Below are positions 15,473 through 23,181 of a stretch of 32,055 nt of DNA, piece after piece (the stretch's first letter is position 1; the number at the start of each line of letters is the position of its first letter). The DNA is from Methylovulum sp. (lineage in GTDB: Bacteria; Pseudomonadota; Gammaproteobacteria; Methylococcales; Methylomonadaceae). Position numbers and translations under genes: made by a program. A model generated the notes under the pieces. It was not told the DNA's origin, did not search any database, and was given only the letters and a program-made list of their open reading frames with translations. The stretch is taken from the NCBI GenBank assembly GCA_016919605.1, contig JACXTQ010000254.1:1-32055 (forward strand). Reading direction: 5' to 3'.

Positions 15473-17620
15473 TTAATGCCGTAACCAGCGATGGTAAATC
15501 GCCAAGGCTTTTAAGAGGGTGGGGGAGACATGCTGGCGTTTCCAAACGCCAGCGGTGTATTTATTGGCTTCGGCCAGGGTCGGGTAGCTATGTACCGTGC
15601 CTAAAATCTTATTTAAGCCTAGGTTATGGGTCATGGCCAAGACAAATTCGGCCAGCAATTCGCCCGCCTGTTCGCCGACAATGGTTACGCCTAAGATGTT
15701 GTCTTTGCCGGGTACGGTCAAGACTTTGACAAAACCCTGAGCCACACCATCGGTGATCGCCCTGTCTAGCTCCCCCAGCGGGTAAGTGCTGACTTCGTAA
15801 GCAATGCCTTGGGCTTGTGCGTCTTGTTCGTTAAGCCCCACCCGCGCCACTTCGGGGTCGATAAACGTGGCGCAGGGGATGGCGGAGTAATTGGTGCGGA
15901 ATTTTTTGACTTCGCCAAATAGGGCGTTGACAGCGGCATACCACGCTTGATGCGCCGCCGTGTGGGTAAACTGATAAGGGCCTGCGACATCGCCACACGC
16001 GTAGATATTAGGGAAATTGGTGGCTTGGAAATCGTTGACGGCGATGGTCTGTTTATCCGACAAGCGGATGCCCAGTTCTTCCGCGCCAAACCCCGATACA
16101 TTGGCGCTACGGCCTAGGGCAATTAAAACTTCATCGAAAGCAATGCGGCGGGTTTCGCCTTGATAATCGGCGATAAGGATTTTTTCGCCCTGTTCACGCA
16201 CAAAGGCCTTGGCTTCATAGCCTAGTAAAACCTCTATGCCTTCTTGCCAGAATGTCTGTTGGATCAATTCCGATACCTCAGGGTCTTCCCGTGCCAATAG
16301 GCGTGGCAACAGTTCCACTTGAGTGACTTGGCTACCCAAACGGGCAAAGGCTTGCGCCATTTCACAACCTATCGGGCCGCCGCCCAGCACCAGCAGCCGT
16401 GCGGGCCGTTCCTGCAAATCCCAGAGCGTTTCCGAGGTCAGGAAGCCGATTTCCGCCAAGCCTGGAATCGGTGGCACAAAAGGCTTGGCACCGGTGGCTA
16501 TGATAATGGCGCGGGTGGTGATGACTTGGCTGTCGTTGCCATCAGTGACCGCCACCGACCACGGTGACACTATCTTGGCCGTGCCATTAATGACGTTTAC
16601 ACCCAGTGTCCGGTAACGTTCTGGTGAATCATGGGGGGCGATGGCCTGTATTGCGGCCTGTACCCGTGCCATGACGGCGGCAAAATCGACTGTCACGGCT
16701 TGGCTGTGGATGCCAAACTCGGCGCTACGGCGGATTTGCGCCGCCGCTTTGGCACTGCGGATTAACGTCTTGGACGGCACGCAGCCTGTATATAAGCAAT
16801 CGCCGCCCATGCGCCGCTGTTCGACCAGCGTCACTTTCGCCTTGACCGCCGCTGCGATATAAGTGCTCACCAAGCCCCCAGCCCCTGCACCGATCACCAG
16901 CAGATTAGTGTCAAATTGGCTGGGTTTGGGCCACGCGTGGTAAATTTTCCGTGCTTCCAATACGCTGATAATTTTTTTCGCCAAGAGTGGAAACACACCT
17001 AAGAGCGCGAAAGAGCCGATGAGGGTTGGCGATAAGATGTCCGCCAATGACTCCAACTCACCTAGCTGCGTACCCGCATTGATGTACACCAGTGTTCCCG
17101 CCAACATGCCGACTTGGCTGACCGCATAAAATGTGCGGGTGTTAATGTTGGTCAAGCCCATCACTAAGTTGATGACGAAAAACGGGAACAACGGCACTAA
17201 GCGCAAAGTAAACAGGTAAAAAGCCCCCTCGTGTGCCATACCTTCGTTAACAGTTTTCAGGCGGTCGCCAAAATAATCTTGGATTTGCTTTCTGAACAAA
17301 AACCGCGCCGCCAAAAAGGCCAGCGTTGCGCCGATAGTGGAGGCAAACGAGACAATCACCGTCCCCCACAGCAAACCGAACAACAGCCCACCCGCCAAGG
17401 TCATCACCGTTGCTCCGGGTAAGGACAGGGCGGTCACGGTGATGTAAATCAGGCTGTACAGTAAGATGGTCAGCGGACGATGCCCGTCACGGAAGGCAAA
17501 TAGCTGGTGTTGTTGGTTTTTTAACGTATCCAGCGTCAAGTGATCTTGACCGCCGACAGCAAAAAAGACCGTGATGGCAACTGCGATAAGAGCCAGTAAC
17601 AGAATGCGAGAAGTATTCAT
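15473..17620 (-). CDS. TVP38/DedA-like membrane domain fused to mercuric-reductase-like flavoprotein
   Basis: This 715-residue fusion has two parts. Residues 1-about 215 form a VTT (TVP38/TMEM64) membrane domain with about six helices, including LPGATVMTLAGGLLFGLLWG (68-87) and FTLRLVPLFPFFVINLVMG (137-155). From about 238 comes a pyridine nucleotide-disulfide oxidoreductase: FAD loop VIGAGAGGL (242-250), redox-active pair in GGDCLYTGCVPSK (Cys275, Cys280), a second nucleotide loop VLGGGPIGCEMA near 405-418, ACGDVAGP, and a dimer-interface VHSYPTLAEA near the end. Such fusions are common near arsS genes. It may pass electrons from NAD(P)H to a membrane-borne substrate; the substrate is unknown. 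It is not a lipoamide dehydrogenase. Confidence 0.88.
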   Translation of the reverse strand: MNTSRILLLALIAVAITVFFAVGGQDHLTLDTLKNQQHQLFAFRDGHRPLTILLYSLIYITVTALSLPGATVMTLAGGLLFGLLWGTVIVSFASTIGATLAFLAARFLFRKQIQDYFGDRLKTVNEGMAHEGAFYLFTLRLVPLFPFFVINLVMGLTNINTRTFYAVSQVGMLAGTLVYINAGTQLGELESLADILSPTLIGSFALLGVFPLLAKKIISVLEARKIYHAWPKPSQFDTNLLVIGAGAGGLVSTYIAAAVKAKVTLVEQRRMGGDCLYTGCVPSKTLIRSAKAAAQIRRSAEFGIHSQAVTVDFAAVMARVQAAIQAIAPHDSPERYRTLGVNVINGTAKIVSPWSVAVTDGNDSQVITTRAIIIATGAKPFVPPIPGLAEIGFLTSETLWDLQERPARLLVLGGGPIGCEMAQAFARLGSQVTQVELLPRLLAREDPEVSELIQQTFWQEGIEVLLGYEAKAFVREQGEKILIADYQGETRRIAFDEVLIALGRSANVSGFGAEELGIRLSDKQTIAVNDFQATNFPNIYACGDVAGPYQFTHTAAHQAWYAAVNALFGEVKKFRTNYSAIPCATFIDPEVARVGLNEQDAQAQGIAYEVSTYPLGELDRAITDGVAQGFVKVLTVPGKDNILGVTIVGEQAGELLAEFVLAMTHNLGLNKILGTVHSYPTLAEANKYTAGVWKRQHVSPTLLKALAIYHRWLRH

Positions 17621-17673
17621 AGCGGCATAGGGTGCAGTGAAGTTATCCTACATTCTTACCCCTTTTCTGCGGC

Positions 17674-17705
17674 CTTGTCGAATGGTTTTTTTGAGAGGCG
17701 ACAAG
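17674..17705. repeat. Inverted repeat after the downstream glycosyltransferase gene
   Basis: CTTGTCG and CGACAAG form a perfect seven-base stem around an 18-base centre containing a run of seven T (plus strand). It starts six bases past the stop of the leftward glycosyltransferase gene (17711). No T-run follows on the minus strand, so it is a weak candidate terminator at most. Confidence 0.35.
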
Positions 17706-17710
17706 CGGGG

Positions 17711-18748
17711 TTATTCGCTGCCCTTATCATCATAGAACCACATCGCTATCCGCTCTTTAACCCGTGCCGGCGTGATAGCTAGGATGCAAGGGCAAGGGGT
17801 CAGGCTTTTGTCGCCTTGGCAAGGAATGGTGCTATACAGTGTGGTTGCCGACCGCCCCATTGGCGACCATCTTTTATTGACACTGGGTCTAGATTGGAAC
17901 AAGCCTAGGGTATGCAGCCCCAGTGCCGCCGCCAAATGTAGCGGGCCGGTGCTGCCCGCCACTAGGCCATCGCATTCCATCATAAGAGAGGTTAACTCGT
18001 CCAGTGTCAGCTGCCCCACTGTATCCAGTACATCCGCCGTCAATGCGGGCGTGTTAAGTAATGGCTGCAAATACTCCCGCTCCGCCGCCATGCCGGTAAT
18101 CAGCCATTGGAAGCGGTTGCGGTCAAAGGAAGCGATCAACTCTGAATACGCAGCCAAAGGCCATTGGTGGGCTTTAGAGGTGATCAACGCAGGATGGAGG
18201 ATAATCCGCCGTTTGTTAAAGTCCAGCCCCAGTTTTGCCGCTAATGCCTGTTCTTGTTCCTTGTTTGGGGTGAAGCGATAGAGCTCGGGTATGGCTTGCA
18301 ACTCATTGGCGATAACCCCCAAAGGTTTTAAGTATTCCAAATCCAGCAAGCGTTTATTCAATTGTTTGTAACAACGGGAGATGGTGACGGTATGGGTGCA
18401 AAGGCTCCAGTTATAATGCCGGTACCAAGAGCCGATGCGCATGGGTATGGCGGCGGCTTTGGCCGCCATACCTAGTTCTTTTGAGGTATTGGCCTGAATA
18501 AATACATCGATAGCGAGGCTTTTTAACAGTTTGGGCAAGTGCTCGGGATTGTCTGGTAGGCCATAGGCCTCATCAACATCCATACAGCGTTTGGCAACCT
18601 CAACGGTTCTGGGGTGGGTTAAAAAAATAACGGTCGCTTCAGGATAATGGCGTTTGATCGTCGCGGCCATCGGCAAACTGATGATCAAATCGCCTAAATG
18701 CGAGGTTTTGGCAATCAGTATCCGCTGAAAAGCAAGGGCGGGTTTCAC
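17711..18748 (-). CDS. Glycosyltransferase family 9 (heptosyltransferase-like), second of a tandem pair
   Basis: Family 9 enzymes add heptose or related sugars to the LPS inner core at the cytoplasmic face of the inner membrane. The 345 residues begin with RILIAKTSHLGDLIISLPM, the typical N-terminal Rossmann strand. The donor-site motif CDGLVAGSTGPLHLAAALG lies near residue 265-283, as expected for heptosyltransferases. The C-terminus carries CQGDKSLTPCPCILAI, a Cys motif shared with its upstream neighbour. The start codon is GTG, directly abutting the TAA of the upstream gene, so the pair is translationally coupled. The exact sugar and step cannot be assigned. Confidence 0.87.
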   Translation of the reverse strand: MKPALAFQRILIAKTSHLGDLIISLPMAATIKRHYPEATVIFLTHPRTVEVAKRCMDVDEAYGLPDNPEHLPKLLKSLAIDVFIQANTSKELGMAAKAAAIPMRIGSWYRHYNWSLCTHTVTISRCYKQLNKRLLDLEYLKPLGVIANELQAIPELYRFTPNKEQEQALAAKLGLDFNKRRIILHPALITSKAHQWPLAAYSELIASFDRNRFQWLITGMAAEREYLQPLLNTPALTADVLDTVGQLTLDELTSLMMECDGLVAGSTGPLHLAAALGLHTLGLFQSRPSVNKRWSPMGRSATTLYSTIPCQGDKSLTPCPCILAITPARVKERIAMWFYDDKGSE

Positions 18749-19771
18749 TTAAGGTTTGCTCCGCGAAAAGTCGGCATAGAGTGCGTCCAAAGCGGTTTTT
18801 AGGGTTATCGGCTGGATGGCCTGGGTGCAAGGGCAAACCGTCTTGTCCTTTCGGCACTCGTTACAGGTCTTGTCCAAAGAAAAAATTTGCACATGCTTGC
18901 CTATGGGTTGCCAGCGCCCCGGATGTATCGGGCGCATAGGCGGGTAAATGCCCAGCGCGTGTTTTTGTAAGGCGGCGGCGATATGCAACGGCCCGGTGCT
19001 GCATGCGACCAAGCCGTCACAGGCGGCGACAAAAGGGATAAATTCCGCCAAGGTCATCAAGCCGCTGATGTCGGTGACACGTTCGCCCACGGCAGCCAAT
19101 AACGGTTGCAAATCGGCTTGTTCGCTGGCCGTGCCGGAGATGAAAATTTGGAACTTATCGCAATCCAGCAGCTTTATCAAGCTGACATAATGGCTTAAGT
19201 CCCATTCCCTGGCACTACCTCTGGACTTGGGGTGCAGGATCAGCTTGAATTTGTCTGGAGCCAATAAGCCGGCAAATTGTACGGGCAGGGCGGGCAAGCG
19301 GCTCATATCCACTAACTCGGCGATTTCAGGCAGCGAAAAATCATGATTGATGCCAAAAGGTTTCAGCAGTTTTAGGTTTAATTGCGCCTCATGTAACGAT
19401 GAGCGGTTACGGCTAAGTTTGACCAGCTTATTGCAGTTTAGCCAATGGAACCAACGGTTGGTGGTGCCAATCCGCCAAGGTATTTGTAGCTCTTTTGCGC
19501 GTTTGGCCATGTTGGCCCGTGGCAAAATGTGCATCAGGCACTGGGGCTTTTCCCCCATTAAGGTGACGGGATGGGTTAAGAAGTCGTCCTTATCAATAAA
19601 CACGTCAATATGCGGGCAAGATTCAATAATGGCTTGGGTATAGGCTGTGCCTATAAAGCCAATAATCATGTTAGGGAAATGCTGTTTTAACACGGCTGCG
19701 ACCGGCAGGGTCAGGACGACATCGCCTAGGCTGTCCGTGCGGCTGATAATAATATTAGAAGGTATACGCAT
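18749..19771 (-). CDS. Glycosyltransferase family 9 (heptosyltransferase-like), first of a tandem pair
   Basis: This is a second family 9 transferase, similar to but clearly distinct from its downstream neighbour. Near the start it reads IIISRTDSLGDVVLTLPV, the classic WaaC/WaaF/WaaQ-type beginning. CDGLVACSTGPLHIAAAL is the donor-site motif near the C-terminal third. The C-terminus has CNECRKDKTVCPCTQAI, with four Cys in a short space. I chose the ATG at 19771 (MRIPSNIIISR) because family members start within about ten residues of the first strand. ATGs at 19804 and 19828 are in frame, and no strong ribosome binding site decides. Function in LPS core or O-antigen assembly is inferred. Confidence 0.87.
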   Translation of the reverse strand: MRIPSNIIISRTDSLGDVVLTLPVAAVLKQHFPNMIIGFIGTAYTQAIIESCPHIDVFIDKDDFLTHPVTLMGEKPQCLMHILPRANMAKRAKELQIPWRIGTTNRWFHWLNCNKLVKLSRNRSSLHEAQLNLKLLKPFGINHDFSLPEIAELVDMSRLPALPVQFAGLLAPDKFKLILHPKSRGSAREWDLSHYVSLIKLLDCDKFQIFISGTASEQADLQPLLAAVGERVTDISGLMTLAEFIPFVAACDGLVACSTGPLHIAAALQKHALGIYPPMRPIHPGRWQPIGKHVQIFSLDKTCNECRKDKTVCPCTQAIQPITLKTALDALYADFSRSKP

Positions 19772-19925
19772 AAAAATAGGCTGGCTGTAATAAGCTGCTG
19801 ACATGATTTTGTAAAAAATGTCCCTCATTGTGGCTTGCTAAGGCGATGAATTCTAGCGACTTATTTAAGTTTATTTCCATTGTGCAGTTGTTGTCATATG
19901 CAGGTAATATTAATTGGGCATAATT

Positions 19926-20894
19926 TCAAATTATTTTAAAAAACATTTTTAAGCAATATAAGCAACGTCTTATTTCATTACGTTTTTTATTTCTCAAAAT
20001 TTCTCGCCGATATTTAAAAAACAAGCACATCCGTGCAAAATTATTTGCGATTGAATAGTTTTCATAGCATTTGCATAAGTTTTTAAAAAACTCTTTTTCT
20101 TCAGGCAAATAATCAGGGCATTTGTTATAGAGCAATGCGGCACGTTGCCTTGCTTTTTGTGCTTGCAATTGCGAAGAGCCTTTAGGATTGTTCTTTTTTC
20201 TGTCTTTTTTGTGAAACGCTCCAAATACATTGTTTTCATGACGGCGATATAAGACCAACACTTCATCGACAAATTTGAGCGAGTTGTCGAAAGTGGCAAC
20301 AAAACCAAGCCAAGTATCATGCGATAGCAATAAAGGAAAAGGCATTGCGGCCATTGCAAGTTGTTTGGTGATTAGCATGGCATGGCCTGGTGCTGACGCA
20401 CCAACAGAATACATAATAGGTGAATTAAAGTTGGTAAGTGTTTTTGTGTCATTCATTTTTATGCCAAGAACTTTACCTGATCTATCTATAAAGGCAGAAT
20501 TACAATATGCGATAGCGTGGCTGCCAATATGACTCGCTAATATTTCAACTTTTGTGGGTAGCCATATATCATCCTGATCGCAAGGCGCAATATAATCACC
20601 TTTGGCAAGTAAAAAGCCTTTTTCAAAATTTTTCTGATAGCCTATATTTTTCTCATTTTGAATTACCGTAAAGTTGGCATGTCGGGTGGCATATTCATTA
20701 AGTATGGATATAGTGTTATCAGTAGAGCAGTCATCAACAGCAATAATTTCAATGTTCTTGTAAGTTTGTTGAATAATGCTATCGATTTGTTCGTGTAAAA
20801 AATGCTCCCCGTTATAGGTGGCTATAACTACTGACACCAATGGGGTAGGTAAGATCGTATTCATATTGTAATGCTGCTGTTTGAGGTTAATCAT
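19926..20894 (-). CDS. Glycosyltransferase family 2
   Basis: The 322-residue protein has a GT-A fold start: VSVVIATYNGEHFLHEQIDS (20-39), TYKNIEIIAVDDCSTDNT (44-61), then GDYIAPCDQDDIWLP, which supplies the metal-binding DxD-like acids. LLSHDTWLGFVATF resembles the acceptor region of rhamnosyltransferase-like family members. The basic, AT-rich C-terminus (from about 230) is variable. Its start overlaps the stop of the methyltransferase gene by four bases, so the two are coupled. The DNA is clearly richer in A+T than the flanking genes, as is common for O-antigen genes gained by transfer. The sugar is unknown. Confidence 0.85.
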   Translation of the reverse strand: MINLKQQHYNMNTILPTPLVSVVIATYNGEHFLHEQIDSIIQQTYKNIEIIAVDDCSTDNTISILNEYATRHANFTVIQNEKNIGYQKNFEKGFLLAKGDYIAPCDQDDIWLPTKVEILASHIGSHAIAYCNSAFIDRSGKVLGIKMNDTKTLTNFNSPIMYSVGASAPGHAMLITKQLAMAAMPFPLLLSHDTWLGFVATFDNSLKFVDEVLVLYRRHENNVFGAFHKKDRKKNNPKGSSQLQAQKARQRAALLYNKCPDYLPEEKEFFKNLCKCYENYSIANNFARMCLFFKYRREILRNKKRNEIRRCLYCLKMFFKII

Positions 20895-21487
20895 TTTTTA
20901 GCTTTTAATTCCCAGAGAATATGGCTTAAGCTTTGTGGTTTGAATATGCTTTTTTTAAAATTATATAAGGATTTGGCTGTTGATTTTTCTGCTGTCAGTG
21001 TCGTTTTATGAACAACGGTTTCAGCGCGTAGTTTTTCAAATTTCCCAACAAATCCGTACATATTCGCTAAAGGTGAATCACCACAAAAATACCCGTGAGT
21101 TTCTTTGGTAATAAAATTAACATGTGTTGGATCTTGAAATGCTGCGGCGGATGGATAAACGGGAGTTACCGCATAAAAAGTACCATTAGGTTTAAGAACT
21201 CGCCATATTTCATTCATTAATTCTATAAAGGGTAATCTTGTCTTACCCGTATCCAGTGAGAGCAGTTGTCGAGGTATGTGTTCTATAAAATCAAAAGCAG
21301 TGACGCAATCAAAATAATTATTTTCAAACGGTATGGCATCCAAGGCAAGGTTGGCTTGAACATAAGTAACACCGCTGATAGTTTGAGCTGCCAGATCAAT
21401 GCCATATAATTCTTCATAATTATATGGGTTCCGAGGGTGGTCATTACAGCCCAGGTCTAGCGATTTTCTATTTAGTAATTCAGGCAT
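20891..21487 (-). CDS. SAM-dependent methyltransferase, surface-glycan context
   Basis: About 198 residues with a class I methyltransferase outline: motif I as KSLDLGCNDHPRNPYN, a second acid loop in YEELYGIDLAA, and FDCVTAFDFIEHIPRQLLSL with WRVLKPNGTFYAVTPVYPSA, typical of the Methyltransf_11/23 group. I chose the ATG at 21487 over the TTG at 21502. It is co-directional and overlapping with the family 2 glycosyltransferase, suggesting that it methylates a sugar or lipid-linked glycan. The AT-rich composition is shared with that gene. Confidence 0.78.
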   Translation of the reverse strand: MPELLNRKSLDLGCNDHPRNPYNYEELYGIDLAAQTISGVTYVQANLALDAIPFENNYFDCVTAFDFIEHIPRQLLSLDTGKTRLPFIELMNEIWRVLKPNGTFYAVTPVYPSAAAFQDPTHVNFITKETHGYFCGDSPLANMYGFVGKFEKLRAETVVHKTTLTAEKSTAKSLYNFKKSIFKPQSLSHILWELKAKK

Positions 21488-21613
21488 AGGTTTTTCACAC
21501 AAGTTAAATTAATGAACTAAAATAGGCATTATTTTGACAAATACAGCTTTATGAGGGCATTCCTAGTATTTGTTTGTAAATAATGAATTGGGTTAAATCA
21601 ATACAAAAAATAA

Positions 21614-21630
21614 AATCCCATGTTGGGATT
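21614..21630. terminator. Terminator-like stem-loop in the leader before the O-antigen ligase gene
   Basis: AATCCCA and TGGGATT pair perfectly around a TGT loop. A run of six T follows seven bases later on the plus strand (ATTTTTT near 21635), and on the minus strand TTTTATTTTTTG follows directly. It lies about 65 bases before the ligase start between two divergent genes, so it is not at a gene end. It may be an attenuator or a boundary that stops read-through. Confidence 0.5.
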
Positions 21631-21695
21631 CCGCATTTTTTCGCAATCAATCACAATATTTTTCATTAATTTTGTTACCCACAGGTTAAAGCCGG

Positions 21696-22892
21696 ATGCA
21701 GGCAGATATTATTACAAAAAGCGCATATCTTCTATTTGCCTCATTTATCATTTCAATCTATTTTTCCACCAGCATTTCGACGATTTTATCAGTTTTGATT
21801 GGTTTGCTGTGGCTAATTTCTGGACGGTTTAAAGGGTTGCCCGTACTTTTAAGGCGTTGCCCGATTGTTTTATGGGCTTTATTGCTGTTGGCCTGCTTTT
21901 TTTTAGGCCTCACTTATGGCCGAGCCGGTTTCCAGGAAGGGCTGGCTATGATTAACAAATACAGGGAGTTGTTTTTCATTCCGGTGTTGATGTCGTTTTT
22001 AGATAAAGAACGCGCCCGCTATTGGTTGTGGAACGCGTTCATCTTGGCTTCTATAGCGGCCTTATTGGGTTCGTACCTGATGGAGATGGGGTTTCTTGAC
22101 GTGAACAAGGATGGCGACCCCTGCTTTAAGAGCCGCATCACTTACAGCATTTTCATGGCTTTTTTTACCTTTTTCTGTGTCCATAAAGCCTATCAGGAAC
22201 CTCGCCATCGCCCGTGGTATCTGTTGGTGGTGCTGCTGTGCCTTTATAATCTGTTTTTTGTCGTGCCAGGACGGACTGGGCAAGTGCTGATGGTCGCGCT
22301 GGCCTTGTTGTTTGCGTGGCAATGCTTTAATGTCAAAGGCCGCTTGCTGGCGATAGTGCTGGTTACGGTATCATTGGCGCTGTTTTTGGGCTTTTCTGAT
22401 AAGGCGGTGCGCTTGCAAGAAGGCATTGCCAATACCCAAACCTATTTGATAAAGCCTGAGCCTGAACAGGTTCCATCTAGTATGGGCTTGCGTTATGGGT
22501 TTTGGCAAAATTCGCTTAAATTAATGGGCAAAAAGCCTTTGTTAGGCTATGGCACGGGCAGCTTTAATAAAGAATATCAGCGTTTGGTGGTTGACGGGCC
22601 ATTGTTGACCACTAATCCCCATAATGAATTTCTGATGATTGGTGTTCAGTTAGGGGCTGTCGGCTTGGTATTCTATTGCGGATTTTTGTGGAGCCAACTG
22701 GTTTGCGCAAGGCTTTTGCCCAAACCGGAGCGCTGGCTGGCCCAAGGGCTATGGCTGTCGTTAGTGGTGACTAGCCTATTTAACAGCCCCTTGCTCGACC
22801 ATGCCGAAGGGCACTGGTTTGCCGTCTTGATCGCCTTATGTTATGCCCCGCTGTATTTGCCCGATGTACAGCCTGCTGGTCAGCCCACTTAA
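21696..22892 (+). CDS. O-antigen ligase family protein (WaaL/Wzy_C)
   Basis: A 398-residue membrane protein with about 10-12 hydrophobic segments. The Wzy_C region shows LMGKKPLLGYGTGSFNKEYQ (about 276-295) and TTNPHNEFLMIGVQLG (307-322), the two conserved patches of O-antigen ligases and polymerases; His in NPHNEF is the usual key residue. The large periplasmic loop lies before these. It would join polymerised glycan to the lipid A core in the periplasm. It faces away from the methyltransferase and precedes msbA, fitting an LPS assembly block. A Wzy polymerase or PglL-type oligosaccharyltransferase is less likely given the length and context. Confidence 0.85.
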   Translation: MQADIITKSAYLLFASFIISIYFSTSISTILSVLIGLLWLISGRFKGLPVLLRRCPIVLWALLLLACFFLGLTYGRAGFQEGLAMINKYRELFFIPVLMSFLDKERARYWLWNAFILASIAALLGSYLMEMGFLDVNKDGDPCFKSRITYSIFMAFFTFFCVHKAYQEPRHRPWYLLVVLLCLYNLFFVVPGRTGQVLMVALALLFAWQCFNVKGRLLAIVLVTVSLALFLGFSDKAVRLQEGIANTQTYLIKPEPEQVPSSMGLRYGFWQNSLKLMGKKPLLGYGTGSFNKEYQRLVVDGPLLTTNPHNEFLMIGVQLGAVGLVFYCGFLWSQLVCARLLPKPERWLAQGLWLSLVVTSLFNSPLLDHAEGHWFAVLIALCYAPLYLPDVQPAGQPT

Positions 22893-22923
22893 AAATTTTA
22901 TTTACTGAGAGTCCGTCCTTGTT

Positions 22924-22940
22924 TTTGTTGCGGCAACAAA
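22924..22940. promoter_or_regulatory. 17-base perfect palindrome, operator-like
   Basis: TTTGTTGC and GCAACAAA flank a single central G, giving a perfect inverted repeat. It lies 32 bases after the ligase stop and about 240 before msbA. Its symmetry resembles the site of a dimeric repressor; as RNA it would form a seven-base stem with a CGG loop. Confidence 0.4.
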
Positions 22941-23128
22941 GTGGCATTTATCTTGAGCGACTAGGTGATAGTCTTGTACACTGAAAACAGCTTGATAAGC
23001 GGAACGCTTTTAAAATATTTCCTATATTGGTTATGACAAAAAGCCGCCGCTACGGGGTTATGGCACTCCAGTCTTTAGCCTGTTAAGAGGCACGCAAACC
23101 AATTAGGCACCACATAACGACAAGGATT

Positions 23129-23163
23129 CGGCTGTCGATAGCCGCACAGGGCGTGAACGCCCT
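23129..23163 (+). promoter_or_regulatory. Tandem hairpins in the msbA leader
   Basis: Two short perfect stems stand side by side: CGGCT/AGCCG with a GTCGAT loop (23129-23144) and AGGGCG/CGCCCT with a TGAA loop (23148-23163). They end 18 bases before the msbA ATG, which has no obvious purine-rich ribosome binding site (the intervening bases are TATATTACAATAACTACT). This suggests control of translation, but could be coincidental. Confidence 0.4.
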
Positions 23164-23181
23164 TATATTACAATAACTACT

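Noticed and set aside
15468-15545. Longer start of the ArsS-like gene at 15545
   Set aside because: It would overlap the upstream gene by 73 bases and add residues not typical of the family; the ATG at 15467 fits better.
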